Shown here piece after piece: positions 30,983 to 37,670 of a stretch of 64,000 bases of DNA. A program made the translations under genes and the position numbers. Numbering within the stretch: position 1 is the first letter of the stretch; every line of letters starts with the position of its first letter. The notes beneath the pieces were generated by a model. That model saw only the letters and a program-made list of their open reading frames with translations. It ran no database searches and was not told the origin of the DNA. Source of the stretch: Flavobacteriaceae bacterium (GTDB lineage Bacteria > Bacteroidota > Bacteroidia > Flavobacteriales > Flavobacteriaceae); NCBI GenBank assembly GCA_024638165.1, contig JAHEKV010000002.1, forward strand, positions 89,134 through 153,133. The letters run 5' to 3'.

Positions 30983-31739
30983 TGCGACGGTTTTTGAACG
31001 CGGTAAGAATCGAGCGAGCGTTTTCTGTAAGGGATAGTTTGCCCGATTCTTCGGCTCTCTTAAAAAGCAGCTCTTTGTAATGTTCGGTTCCTTCCCAAAG
31101 CGATTGCTTCAAAGCAGCTAATGCATCAGGACTATAACCAGAGAGCTGGGTTAGTTTTTCTTCAAGGGCTTTGTCTAGTTCTATTTCGCTAGAATATACC
31201 GATTGGTATAACTTATTTATTCGAGCCCATTCGAAATTCTTCCACTCATTCGGGTTCAGTGCGAATTCTGCCATGGCTCCAACTCCAATTTTTCGACTAA
31301 CTGCAGGTTCTATAACCAAAGGCGCAATACCAATGCCAATCTCAGAGAGTTTAATCGATGCTATTTCTGTAGCATAGCAGTAATCACAAGCGGCTATTAA
31401 CCCTACACCCCCTCCTACAGCCTTACCCTGAATGCGGCCAATTACTAGCGCTTTTGATCTTCGGATAGCTAAAATTACTTTGGCAAAGCCACTAAAAAAT
31501 GCTGTTGCTTGTTTCTGGTTTTCAAGAGCTAGTAACTCATCAAAATTTGCACCGGCACAGAAAACAGAAGAACCAATAGAGGATAGCACAATCGCACACA
31601 ATTGGGATTCGTTAGCCTTGTCGATGAGGTCGGCAAGCTTATTTAACATTTCGCTGGTCATGGCATTTTTTGATGGATGACCAAAGGTTATTCTGCCGAT
31701 ACGATTGTCTATACGTAACTCTAGGGTATAAGGATCCAT
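30975..31739 (-). CDS. enoyl-CoA hydratase/isomerase family protein
   Basis: Crotonase fold motifs, FCAGANFDEL, AVGGGVGLIAACDY. Confidence 0.92.
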   Translation of the reverse strand: MDPYTLELRIDNRIGRITFGHPSKNAMTSEMLNKLADLIDKANESQLCAIVLSSIGSSVFCAGANFDELLALENQKQATAFFSGFAKVILAIRRSKALVIGRIQGKAVGGGVGLIAACDYCYATEIASIKLSEIGIGIAPLVIEPAVSRKIGVGAMAEFALNPNEWKNFEWARINKLYQSVYSSEIELDKALEEKLTQLSGYSPDALAALKQSLWEGTEHYKELLFKRAEESGKLSLTENARSILTAFKNRRNA

Positions 31740-31758
31740 AAACCAAAGGTAAGATTAT

Positions 31759-32259
31759 CTATAAAAGCTTCTCGTAACAGTGAAACGGAAATGGACTTTT
31801 CTGCTCAAAGTATACATCACCAAGGCGTCTGTAACCTCGAGCTTCGTAGAGTTTATTATTGCGGAGATTTTTTGAAAAGGTGTCTAACCGAACCGATACC
31901 GCACCAAGCGCTTTAAGATGATTTTCAGCAAAGTTGAGAAGTGCTCTTGCCTGCCCTTTACCTTGATGTTTGGGGTGTATGCATAGGCGATGAAGATATC
32001 CATTTATGGAGTCTTTCGTTAGCCAATCAATCGGTTCGTAAACGTCGTCTTTCGTGGTCGATATCACAATTGCCCCAATGACTTCACTCTCAATTTCTAA
32101 GACAAAAAGTTCCTCATTAGAAAGGTCTTTTTCAAAGGCCTCAAGAGACGGATAGTTTTCATTCCACTGAAAAATTCCCATCTCACATAGATGCTTTGCA
32201 CAAGCCTGAGTGATTTGAATGATCTTCGAGAGATCTGTTTTAATAGCAGGCCGAATCAT
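31759..32259 (-). CDS. GNAT family N-acetyltransferase
   Basis: HRLCIHPKHQGKGQARALL acetyl-CoA binding motif. Confidence 0.92.
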   Translation of the reverse strand: MIRPAIKTDLSKIIQITQACAKHLCEMGIFQWNENYPSLEAFEKDLSNEELFVLEIESEVIGAIVISTTKDDVYEPIDWLTKDSINGYLHRLCIHPKHQGKGQARALLNFAENHLKALGAVSVRLDTFSKNLRNNKLYEARGYRRLGDVYFEQKSPFPFHCYEKLL

Positions 32260-32321
32260 AGGGAACTGTTTGGTATCCCAATTTAACGAAGCCTTAGCAA
32301 ATATTAATAGGCTTCAGATAT

Positions 32322-32329
32322 TATCTTTG
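32322..32329 (+). promoter_or_regulatory. -7 element TATCTTTG
   Basis: Exact TAnnTTTG match just upstream of the plug/TPR protein gene. Confidence 0.55.
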
Positions 32330-32349
32330 ATAGATACAATTTGAAGTTC

Positions 32350-34047
32350 ATGAAAAAAGCGTTTTTACTTTTCTTTCTCATTCTTAGTAGTGGCTTACTT
32401 ACCGCACAACAAGTAGTGAAGGGAACGCTCAGTGATCAGTTTGCTGCGTTGCCCCTTGGCACCGTCGAGAATTTAACTCAAAAGACTAGTATTACAACAG
32501 ATAATCAAGGAGATTATGAGATTATGGCTAATATTGGCGATCGTCTTCAATTCTCTTTTCCTGGTAAGCGAAGTCTCGTTTTTATTGTTGAAGATGTTAC
32601 TCGAACGCTTAACGTTCAATTAGAAGACGAAATCACCGAACTGGATAACGTGGTGGTTACACGAAAAGGTCAGAAAACCTTAAAAGAACTTTATAAGGAA
32701 TACAATTCTAATCCAGCCATCGTAAAGACTGTCTTTGGATATTTAGATACCGAGGCTGCGAGCTATCAGATCAGAACCATGAATGAGAACAATATGGTTC
32801 AAGCGGGAGGAGACCTTGCAACCATGATACGAGGCCGATTTCCTGGAGTAAAAATTGCCAATGACGAACAAGGGATGCCACAGATTTTTTTGAGACAGAC
32901 TGCTAGTTTTAGGGCAATTCCGGCAGGCTATGATATCGACAACGTTTTATATGATACCTATCCTACATGGTTAGATGCCAACAGTATTTTTAGACTAGCA
33001 ATCATACCATCGCGATCAGCGAATACTAGATATGGGTCTTTTGGAGCTGGTGGAATGGTGATTATCAACACTCAGAATTCGAATATTCATCCGGTCGGAG
33101 AAGATGGAAAGCCCATTGATCTCGCACGCCTAGACGATAACCTTTTTAAATATGAGGTACTAGAAGATGACAATTTATACGACTCAAAGCAGTCTAAACT
33201 TATTCAGTCTTTCGACGATGGAGAGAACCTAATAGATTATCTATCTAGAACGGGATCTTCATTCTCTAATTATGACTGGATTTCAGTTGCCCAGAAAATG
33301 AATGACTTGAATCTGAGTCAGGAGCTTGCAGAGCTTCATCAAATCTATCTAGATAAGTATGGTGATCATGCACCTTCTTTAAAAGCTTATGGATATTGGC
33401 TTCATTCAATCGGAGACTTTAAAGCATCAATGACCTTTTTTCAGGCCGTCTTTAAGCTTCGACCTAACTATCTACAATCCTATCTAGATCTTGCAGACAC
33501 CTATGAGTCGCTAGGACAGTTAAAGAAGGCGTTATCGCTTTATGTTCGAGCAACTAATTTGGTGAATTCTGGGTTCATAGTAGCTCCTTCTGAAGAGGGT
33601 CTGTTGTATAATTTTGATCGCAGCTATGATTCGTTCTTGAAGCGAAATAAGGATGTCTTTGCAGACTTAGATTTTGAATGGGACTCAGAGGAGGCAGGCA
33701 CCGAGGTAACCTTGTATTTTGATGAAACTGAGACAGAGTTCGAACTCTTTTTTGTCAATCCAGAGAATCAATACTTCACTGAAAACTATAGCACTTGGGA
33801 GAATTTGGACCTCATTAATAATAACAAAGCCCTCGGCCTATCAAGTCTTGAATTCTTTATTGATCAAAACCTAAGAGGGGAGTGGAAGGTGTATTTGAAA
33901 TATCTCGGAAACAAAAAGCAAACCCCATCTTCTGTAAAGTTAATCGCTCGTTCGAAGTACCCGAACTCGGGTAAAACCCCATTAGTTTTGTTCAAAAAAC
34001 TAACAGCAGAAGATGAAATAGTACTTCTGGGAACTCTAACGAATTAG
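32350..34047 (+). CDS. secreted CarboxypepD_reg-like + TonB-plug-like + TPR-like protein without beta-barrel (ORF track start 32341 TTG; ATG at 32350 preferred)
   Basis: Signal peptide; CarboxypepD-like segment; plug-like segment ending YGSFGAGGMVIINTQ; helical TPR-like repeats; no 500+ aa barrel. Confidence 0.65.
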   Translation: MKKAFLLFFLILSSGLLTAQQVVKGTLSDQFAALPLGTVENLTQKTSITTDNQGDYEIMANIGDRLQFSFPGKRSLVFIVEDVTRTLNVQLEDEITELDNVVVTRKGQKTLKELYKEYNSNPAIVKTVFGYLDTEAASYQIRTMNENNMVQAGGDLATMIRGRFPGVKIANDEQGMPQIFLRQTASFRAIPAGYDIDNVLYDTYPTWLDANSIFRLAIIPSRSANTRYGSFGAGGMVIINTQNSNIHPVGEDGKPIDLARLDDNLFKYEVLEDDNLYDSKQSKLIQSFDDGENLIDYLSRTGSSFSNYDWISVAQKMNDLNLSQELAELHQIYLDKYGDHAPSLKAYGYWLHSIGDFKASMTFFQAVFKLRPNYLQSYLDLADTYESLGQLKKALSLYVRATNLVNSGFIVAPSEEGLLYNFDRSYDSFLKRNKDVFADLDFEWDSEEAGTEVTLYFDETETEFELFFVNPENQYFTENYSTWENLDLINNNKALGLSSLEFFIDQNLRGEWKVYLKYLGNKKQTPSSVKLIARSKYPNSGKTPLVLFKKLTAEDEIVLLGTLTN

Positions 34048-34054
34048 TCTTTAG

Positions 34055-34501
34055 TTAGTTCTGTTTTTTGATCGTGGGAGAACTAGAGGAGCTGTTCGGC
34101 GAAACATATGGCCTGCTTGAGGAATTACTGAAGGACCTTCTCGGTTGGTACGAATCTTTTCTTTCTTGGTTAATAATTGATTGGTTTAACCCTCCGGTAA
34201 GGGTGCCTACCTCTCCATTCATGCTTCTTCGTGCCCATTCTTGTATTCGATAAAAATCTGATGGGGATCGAAGAGCGCCAGTTTCAAAAGAGTAATTAGA
34301 CCAGTACCAATTATTCCAGTACCAATTATTGTTGTAGTTATATCTCGGAAACTCACGTGACTTGAAAAACTCAAAGACATTTTGAGTTACAGTAATGGTG
34401 TCTCCAACGCTCGTAATTACTCGCATTGACTTCTTTTTCTGACCAAAACTATTGGTACTTACGAATAATAGAACGACGATAATAATAAACTTGAATCTCA
34501 C
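34055..34501 (-). CDS. small secreted protein with aromatic NNWYW repeat and Ser-rich C-terminus (start revised to GTG 34501)
   Basis: Signal peptide FIIIVVLLFVSTNSFGQ; YNYNNNWYWNNWYWSNYSF; the ATG at 34555 falls inside a terminator hairpin. Confidence 0.45.
   Translation of the reverse strand: MRFKFIIIVVLLFVSTNSFGQKKKSMRVITSVGDTITVTQNVFEFFKSREFPRYNYNNNWYWNNWYWSNYSFETGALRSPSDFYRIQEWARRSMNGEVGTLTGGLNQSIINQERKDSYQPRRSFSNSSSRPYVSPNSSSSSPTIKKQN
34301..34330. repeat. perfect tandem duplication of CCAGTACCAATTATT (2 x 15 bp) in the coding region
   Basis: Read directly; encodes the repeated NNWYW. Confidence 0.9.
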
Positions 34502-34546
34502 TCCCTTAATATAATGATTATTAAAGGATTGATTTAAAACAGAAAA

Positions 34547-34573
34547 AATGCTCATGATAAGATCATGAGCATT
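34547..34573 (-). terminator. intrinsic terminator of the 34598-35293 gene
   Basis: 12-bp perfect stem AATGCTCATGAT/ATCATGAGCATT, 3-nt loop; on the minus strand followed by TTTT. Confidence 0.75.
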
Positions 34574-34597
34574 GTATTAGTAAAAGCACCTTAGCGC

Positions 34598-35293
34598 TTA
34601 GTTTTTAGGCATCAAAACTCTTAAATGTTTCACTGCGTAGTCTTGAACCTCTTCGGTCTCGCCTCGCTCTTGAATGAGTTTAAGGAACTTTTCGTCTTTC
34701 TGAAGCTTATCATAAAGCATCATATGGTCTTCTTCGTTGAGTCCAGACACAGCCACCCAATGAGTAGCACCATTTGGTCTATTGATATCATAAGTTCCAA
34801 AACCTACCAAGCGATCGTTAAAATCTTTTTTGAACGAACTAACGATTTTGTCATGCCCTTTTTTGAAAGCCACCGGATTAGCGGGCTTAACATCCCAGAT
34901 ATGAACCAATTTCATGTCTGTGTTATCGGTAGGCTGCCAGCTTAAAATTCTTCCGTGGTGAACAGGCCCCCACTCCTCAATATAATTTCCCATTTTAGCC
35001 CAGAAAGCCTCTCCTTTATCTGGATTAATTGCGTTCTCTTCCATCATCTCTCCACCTAAAGGGTACATCCAAACTAATCGATGAGAATTCTCCTCAGTCG
35101 TTGAAGTTTCGATTGCTTCTAAAATAATAGCCCCTGCCTTAAGCTCGACTCCGTCAAAAAGTTTGTCGAAGTCTTCTAGAACTTTAGCCTCGCTAAAATC
35201 TTTAGCCTTCAATTCAATCACTGAAAAGGCCATTGTCTGTGCGTTAATTAAGCCTGTAACAAACAAGGCCATTGTTAGAACTGTGTTTTTCAT
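34598..35293 (-). CDS. secreted protein, duplicated dimeric alpha/beta-barrel-like fold (paralogue-like to 35885-36574)
   Basis: Signal peptide ending INAQ; two half-domains; C-terminal pattern THWVAVSG...LQKDEKFLKLIQE...LRVLMP. Confidence 0.5.
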   Translation of the reverse strand: MKNTVLTMALFVTGLINAQTMAFSVIELKAKDFSEAKVLEDFDKLFDGVELKAGAIILEAIETSTTEENSHRLVWMYPLGGEMMEENAINPDKGEAFWAKMGNYIEEWGPVHHGRILSWQPTDNTDMKLVHIWDVKPANPVAFKKGHDKIVSSFKKDFNDRLVGFGTYDINRPNGATHWVAVSGLNEEDHMMLYDKLQKDEKFLKLIQERGETEEVQDYAVKHLRVLMPKN

Positions 35294-35317
35294 ACTATTT
35301 AAATTAAAAATGAATAA

Positions 35318-35809
35318 TTAGTTGTTTCCCCAATCAGCTCCAAATTGGCGAAGGGTTGTTACTTTATTTTGATCGTTGATAAACCATATGTTATAGAGAT
35401 GAAGCTTTTCAACAGAACCGTCTTTATAGAATCGATTTTCATTCTGAATAGTGTGTACGATTCTTACTCCTTGACCTTTGTTTGAAATTGGTAAGAATTG
35501 TAGGGGCGTAGTTTGCACTGAGTCGAACTGTCCCATCCACAGCCCAAGATCTTCATTTGCCATAATGATAGGCTCCTTCATGTTGTAAGGATAAAACGTA
35601 ATGGTGTCTCCCCATCGGTTTTGCACGCTTTGAAGGTCTAGGTTATTAAAATCGGCCATCATTCCTTTGATTAAGTCAACATCTTCTGCTTGACCTAACG
35701 AAAAAGAGTGGCCAGTCGGCACCCATTCTCCAGCTGAGTTTACAGCAGCCGGATTATTTTGATTACACGATAGTAGAGCAATCGAAAAGAGCATTAAATA
35801 AAATTTCAT
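35318..35809 (-). CDS. NTF2/SnoaL-like lipoprotein (start revised to 35809)
   Basis: Lipobox IALLSC; NTF2-like DLIKGMMADFNNLDLQSVQNRWGDTITFYPYN...RFYKDGSVEKLHLYNIWFI. Confidence 0.55.
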   Translation of the reverse strand: MKFYLMLFSIALLSCNQNNPAAVNSAGEWVPTGHSFSLGQAEDVDLIKGMMADFNNLDLQSVQNRWGDTITFYPYNMKEPIIMANEDLGLWMGQFDSVQTTPLQFLPISNKGQGVRIVHTIQNENRFYKDGSVEKLHLYNIWFINDQNKVTTLRQFGADWGNN

Positions 35810-35840
35810 AATTATATGTATTTGGTTTGTTGCAATTAAA

Positions 35841-35856
35841 AATATAATATTATATT
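35841..35856. promoter_or_regulatory. 16-bp perfect palindrome AATATAATATTATATT in a divergent intergenic region
   Basis: Self-reverse-complementary; centred almost exactly between the start codons at 35809(-) and 35885(+). Confidence 0.5.
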
Positions 35857-35884
35857 GAAGTATAACTATTAAACCCACTATAAA

Positions 35885-36574
35885 ATGAAAAAATTACTAG
35901 TACTCGCGGTTATGCTAGGCTTCTCTTCAGTTAGTGCTCAATATTGCGCATTCTACGATTTTGAAGCTAAAAACCCAGAAATGGTTGTTTCAACTTTAGA
36001 AGGAATGATGAAAACCGGATGGGGAGAAGGGATTCAAGGAACCAAATCCCTATTTATGTATCAATTCAATGGAACAAATCGCGCAACTCACTCGGTGCAA
36101 TTTTGCTTTCCTGACGAAAAAGCCTTTTCGCATTTTATGAGTTCTTTTGCTCAATCTGTCGACGCTCAACTTTTTGGAGAAAAACTAGGGAATTTTGTTT
36201 CTGATGTTTCTCAAACTTTGAATACTCCTGTTTGGTATAACGGAAAAGATTGGGCCAATGATAATGCCTTTATGCTTTATCAAATGAATGTCACTGATCC
36301 GTCAAAATATTTAAAAGAATTCAAAACTTACTCGCAGTTTATTGCAAAAAAACTTGGCTTTGATCAAAACTCTTTTGGGCTTGCCTATCCAATAATTGGT
36401 AAAACTGAGGAATACACTCATTTTGTATGGATTGGCGCTCCGGATGCTGAGGCAGCACTAAGCAGAACGAAACAAATGATGTCAGATCCATCTTTCGCTG
36501 AGTTTGCCAAAAAAGTATCAGGAGTTCGAACAATGGTAAATACTGTCTTATCAATAAGAGTGATGGACTTTTAA
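35885..36574 (+). CDS. secreted protein, duplicated dimeric alpha/beta-barrel-like fold (paralogue-like to 34598-35293)
   Basis: Signal peptide ending VSAQ; C-terminal pattern YTHFVWIGA...MMSDPSFAEFAKKV...SIRVM matches the neighbour. Confidence 0.5.
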   Translation: MKKLLVLAVMLGFSSVSAQYCAFYDFEAKNPEMVVSTLEGMMKTGWGEGIQGTKSLFMYQFNGTNRATHSVQFCFPDEKAFSHFMSSFAQSVDAQLFGEKLGNFVSDVSQTLNTPVWYNGKDWANDNAFMLYQMNVTDPSKYLKEFKTYSQFIAKKLGFDQNSFGLAYPIIGKTEEYTHFVWIGAPDAEAALSRTKQMMSDPSFAEFAKKVSGVRTMVNTVLSIRVMDF

Positions 36575-36668
36575 CTTAGGTGAGGTGGAGGAATTAAAAC
36601 TGACTTGAGATAATTGAAGAACTAGCACATCTCCTATCACCCATTTTCACTATCTTGCCCCCTCTTTT

Positions 36669-36742
36669 GGGGGATTAGCTCAGTTGGCTAGAGCGCTTGC
36701 CTGGCAGGCAAGAGGCCACCGGTTCGAATCCGGTATTCTCCA
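36669..36742 (+). tRNA. tRNA-Ala (anticodon GGC)
   Basis: Cloverleaf: GGGGGAT/ATTCTCC acceptor, anticodon loop CTGGCAG between CTTGC/GCAAG, T-arm ACCGG-TTCGAAT-CCGGT; CCA not encoded. Confidence 0.93.
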
Positions 36743-36760
36743 CTTAAAGCACCATCAAAT

Positions 36761-36787
36761 ACGGCTCAATTTGGGCCGTGTTTTTTG
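36761..36787 (+). terminator. intrinsic terminator after tRNA-Ala
   Basis: ACGGC-tcaatttgg-GCCGT followed by a T-rich tract. Confidence 0.7.
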
Positions 36788-36929
36788 TTTGAAAAGGTTG
36801 CGCTAATTGGTTGCTTTCTCAATCTCTTTGAGCAAAAAAATGTAATCGTATGAAAGCGCAAAATCTGGTAACTCCCTCAGCCACAATTTCTTCACAAAGC
36901 ACTTTTTTTGTTAAAAATTCAACAAAACA

Positions 36930-36959
36930 TTGTGTGACTCACATAAAAGAGTAGTTTTA
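36930..36959 (+). promoter_or_regulatory. candidate arg operon promoter: TTG (36930-36932), 19-nt spacer, TAGTTTTA (36952-36959)
   Basis: Resembles the Bacteroidota TTG-N19-21-TAnnTTTG promoter, one mismatch in the -7 box. Confidence 0.5.
36933..36943. promoter_or_regulatory. candidate operator TGTGA-C-TCACA inside the promoter spacer
   Basis: Perfect 5-bp inverted repeat with 1-nt centre between the -33 and -7 elements. Confidence 0.4.
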
Positions 36960-36963
36960 TCCC

Positions 36964-37023
36964 GTGAAAACGACACAGCACATTATTACTCCTATCCGAC
37001 GTATTCGTCGCCGCCGCCCGTAA
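36964..37023 (+). CDS. arginine-rich leader peptide MKTTQHIITPIRRIRRRRP (GTG start)
   Basis: GTG AAA ACG ACA CAG CAC ATT ATT ACT CCT ATC CGA CGT ATT CGT CGC CGC CGC CCG TAA, upstream of nine arginine-biosynthesis genes; 6 Arg in codons 12-18. Confidence 0.8.
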   Translation: MKTTQHIITPIRRIRRRRP

Positions 37024-37062
37024 GGGTGTAGTGCTGTTATGGAAATAGGTGAGTCCATTTCC
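36975..37062 (+). promoter_or_regulatory. candidate attenuator RNA with alternative pairings
   Basis: ACAGCAC (36975-36981) pairs with GTGCTGT (37031-37037); GGAAATaGG (37041-37049) pairs with CCATTTCC (37055-37062); GGAAATAGGTGAGT can alternatively pair imperfectly with ACTCCTATCC in the leader ORF. Confidence 0.5.
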
Positions 37063-37118
37063 CCCTCTGAATTCTCAATTACCCTTTTACTTTAAAACAA
37101 CCCAACGATTCTTTAATC

Positions 37119-37670
37119 ATGGATCTATTTATTGCCGATGAATCTTTTCATCGCTTTGCAGAACATATCTGCGACACTATTCAGGACGCTGCACAAAAGC
37201 GCGGTACAGGTATTGCCCGTCGTAGTCCTGAGTACATCAAAACAAAGATGACTAACGGTAATGCTGTTATCGCCTTAGACGGGGATACCTTTGCCGGTTT
37301 CTGTTATATCGAAGTGTGGGGCGGAAAGAACTTCGTCGCCCACTCGGGTCTTATTATTCCCGAAGAGTATAGAGGAAGAGGACTTGCCAAAGCAATTAAG
37401 TCGAAGACTCTAGAACTTTCTATTCAAAAATACCCAGAAGCTAAAATCTTTGGAATTACTACCGGGTCTGCGGTAATGAAGATCAATTATCAGTTAGGAT
37501 ATAAACCCGTCACCTTTAATGAGTTAACCGATGATCCTAAATTTTGGGACGGATGTCAAACCTGTCTCAACTACGATATCTTAACTCGAACTAACCGTAA
37601 AATGTGCCTTTGTACAGGCATGTTGTATGACAATCATTTAAATCAAAAAATCAAGAACGATGAAAAATAA
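37119..37670 (+). CDS. GNAT family N-acetyltransferase, candidate N-acylglutamate synthase of the arg operon
   Basis: LIIPEEYRGRGLAKAIKSKTLE motif; first gene of the arginine operon. Confidence 0.8.
   Translation: MDLFIADESFHRFAEHICDTIQDAAQKRGTGIARRSPEYIKTKMTNGNAVIALDGDTFAGFCYIEVWGGKNFVAHSGLIIPEEYRGRGLAKAIKSKTLELSIQKYPEAKIFGITTGSAVMKINYQLGYKPVTFNELTDDPKFWDGCQTCLNYDILTRTNRKMCLCTGMLYDNHLNQKIKNDEK

Noticed and set aside
36658-36673. CCCCCTCTTTTGGGGG inverted repeat overlapping the 5' end of tRNA-Ala
   Set aside because: The left arm lies at or upstream of the expected TSS (TATCTTG box at 36651), so it is unlikely to be in the RNA; probably chance.
36935-36941. TGACTCA inside the arg promoter palindrome equals the yeast Gcn4/AP-1 core, also a regulator of amino-acid biosynthesis
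   Set aside because: Bacteria have no bZIP Gcn4; coincidence within the larger TGTGA-C-TCACA palindrome.
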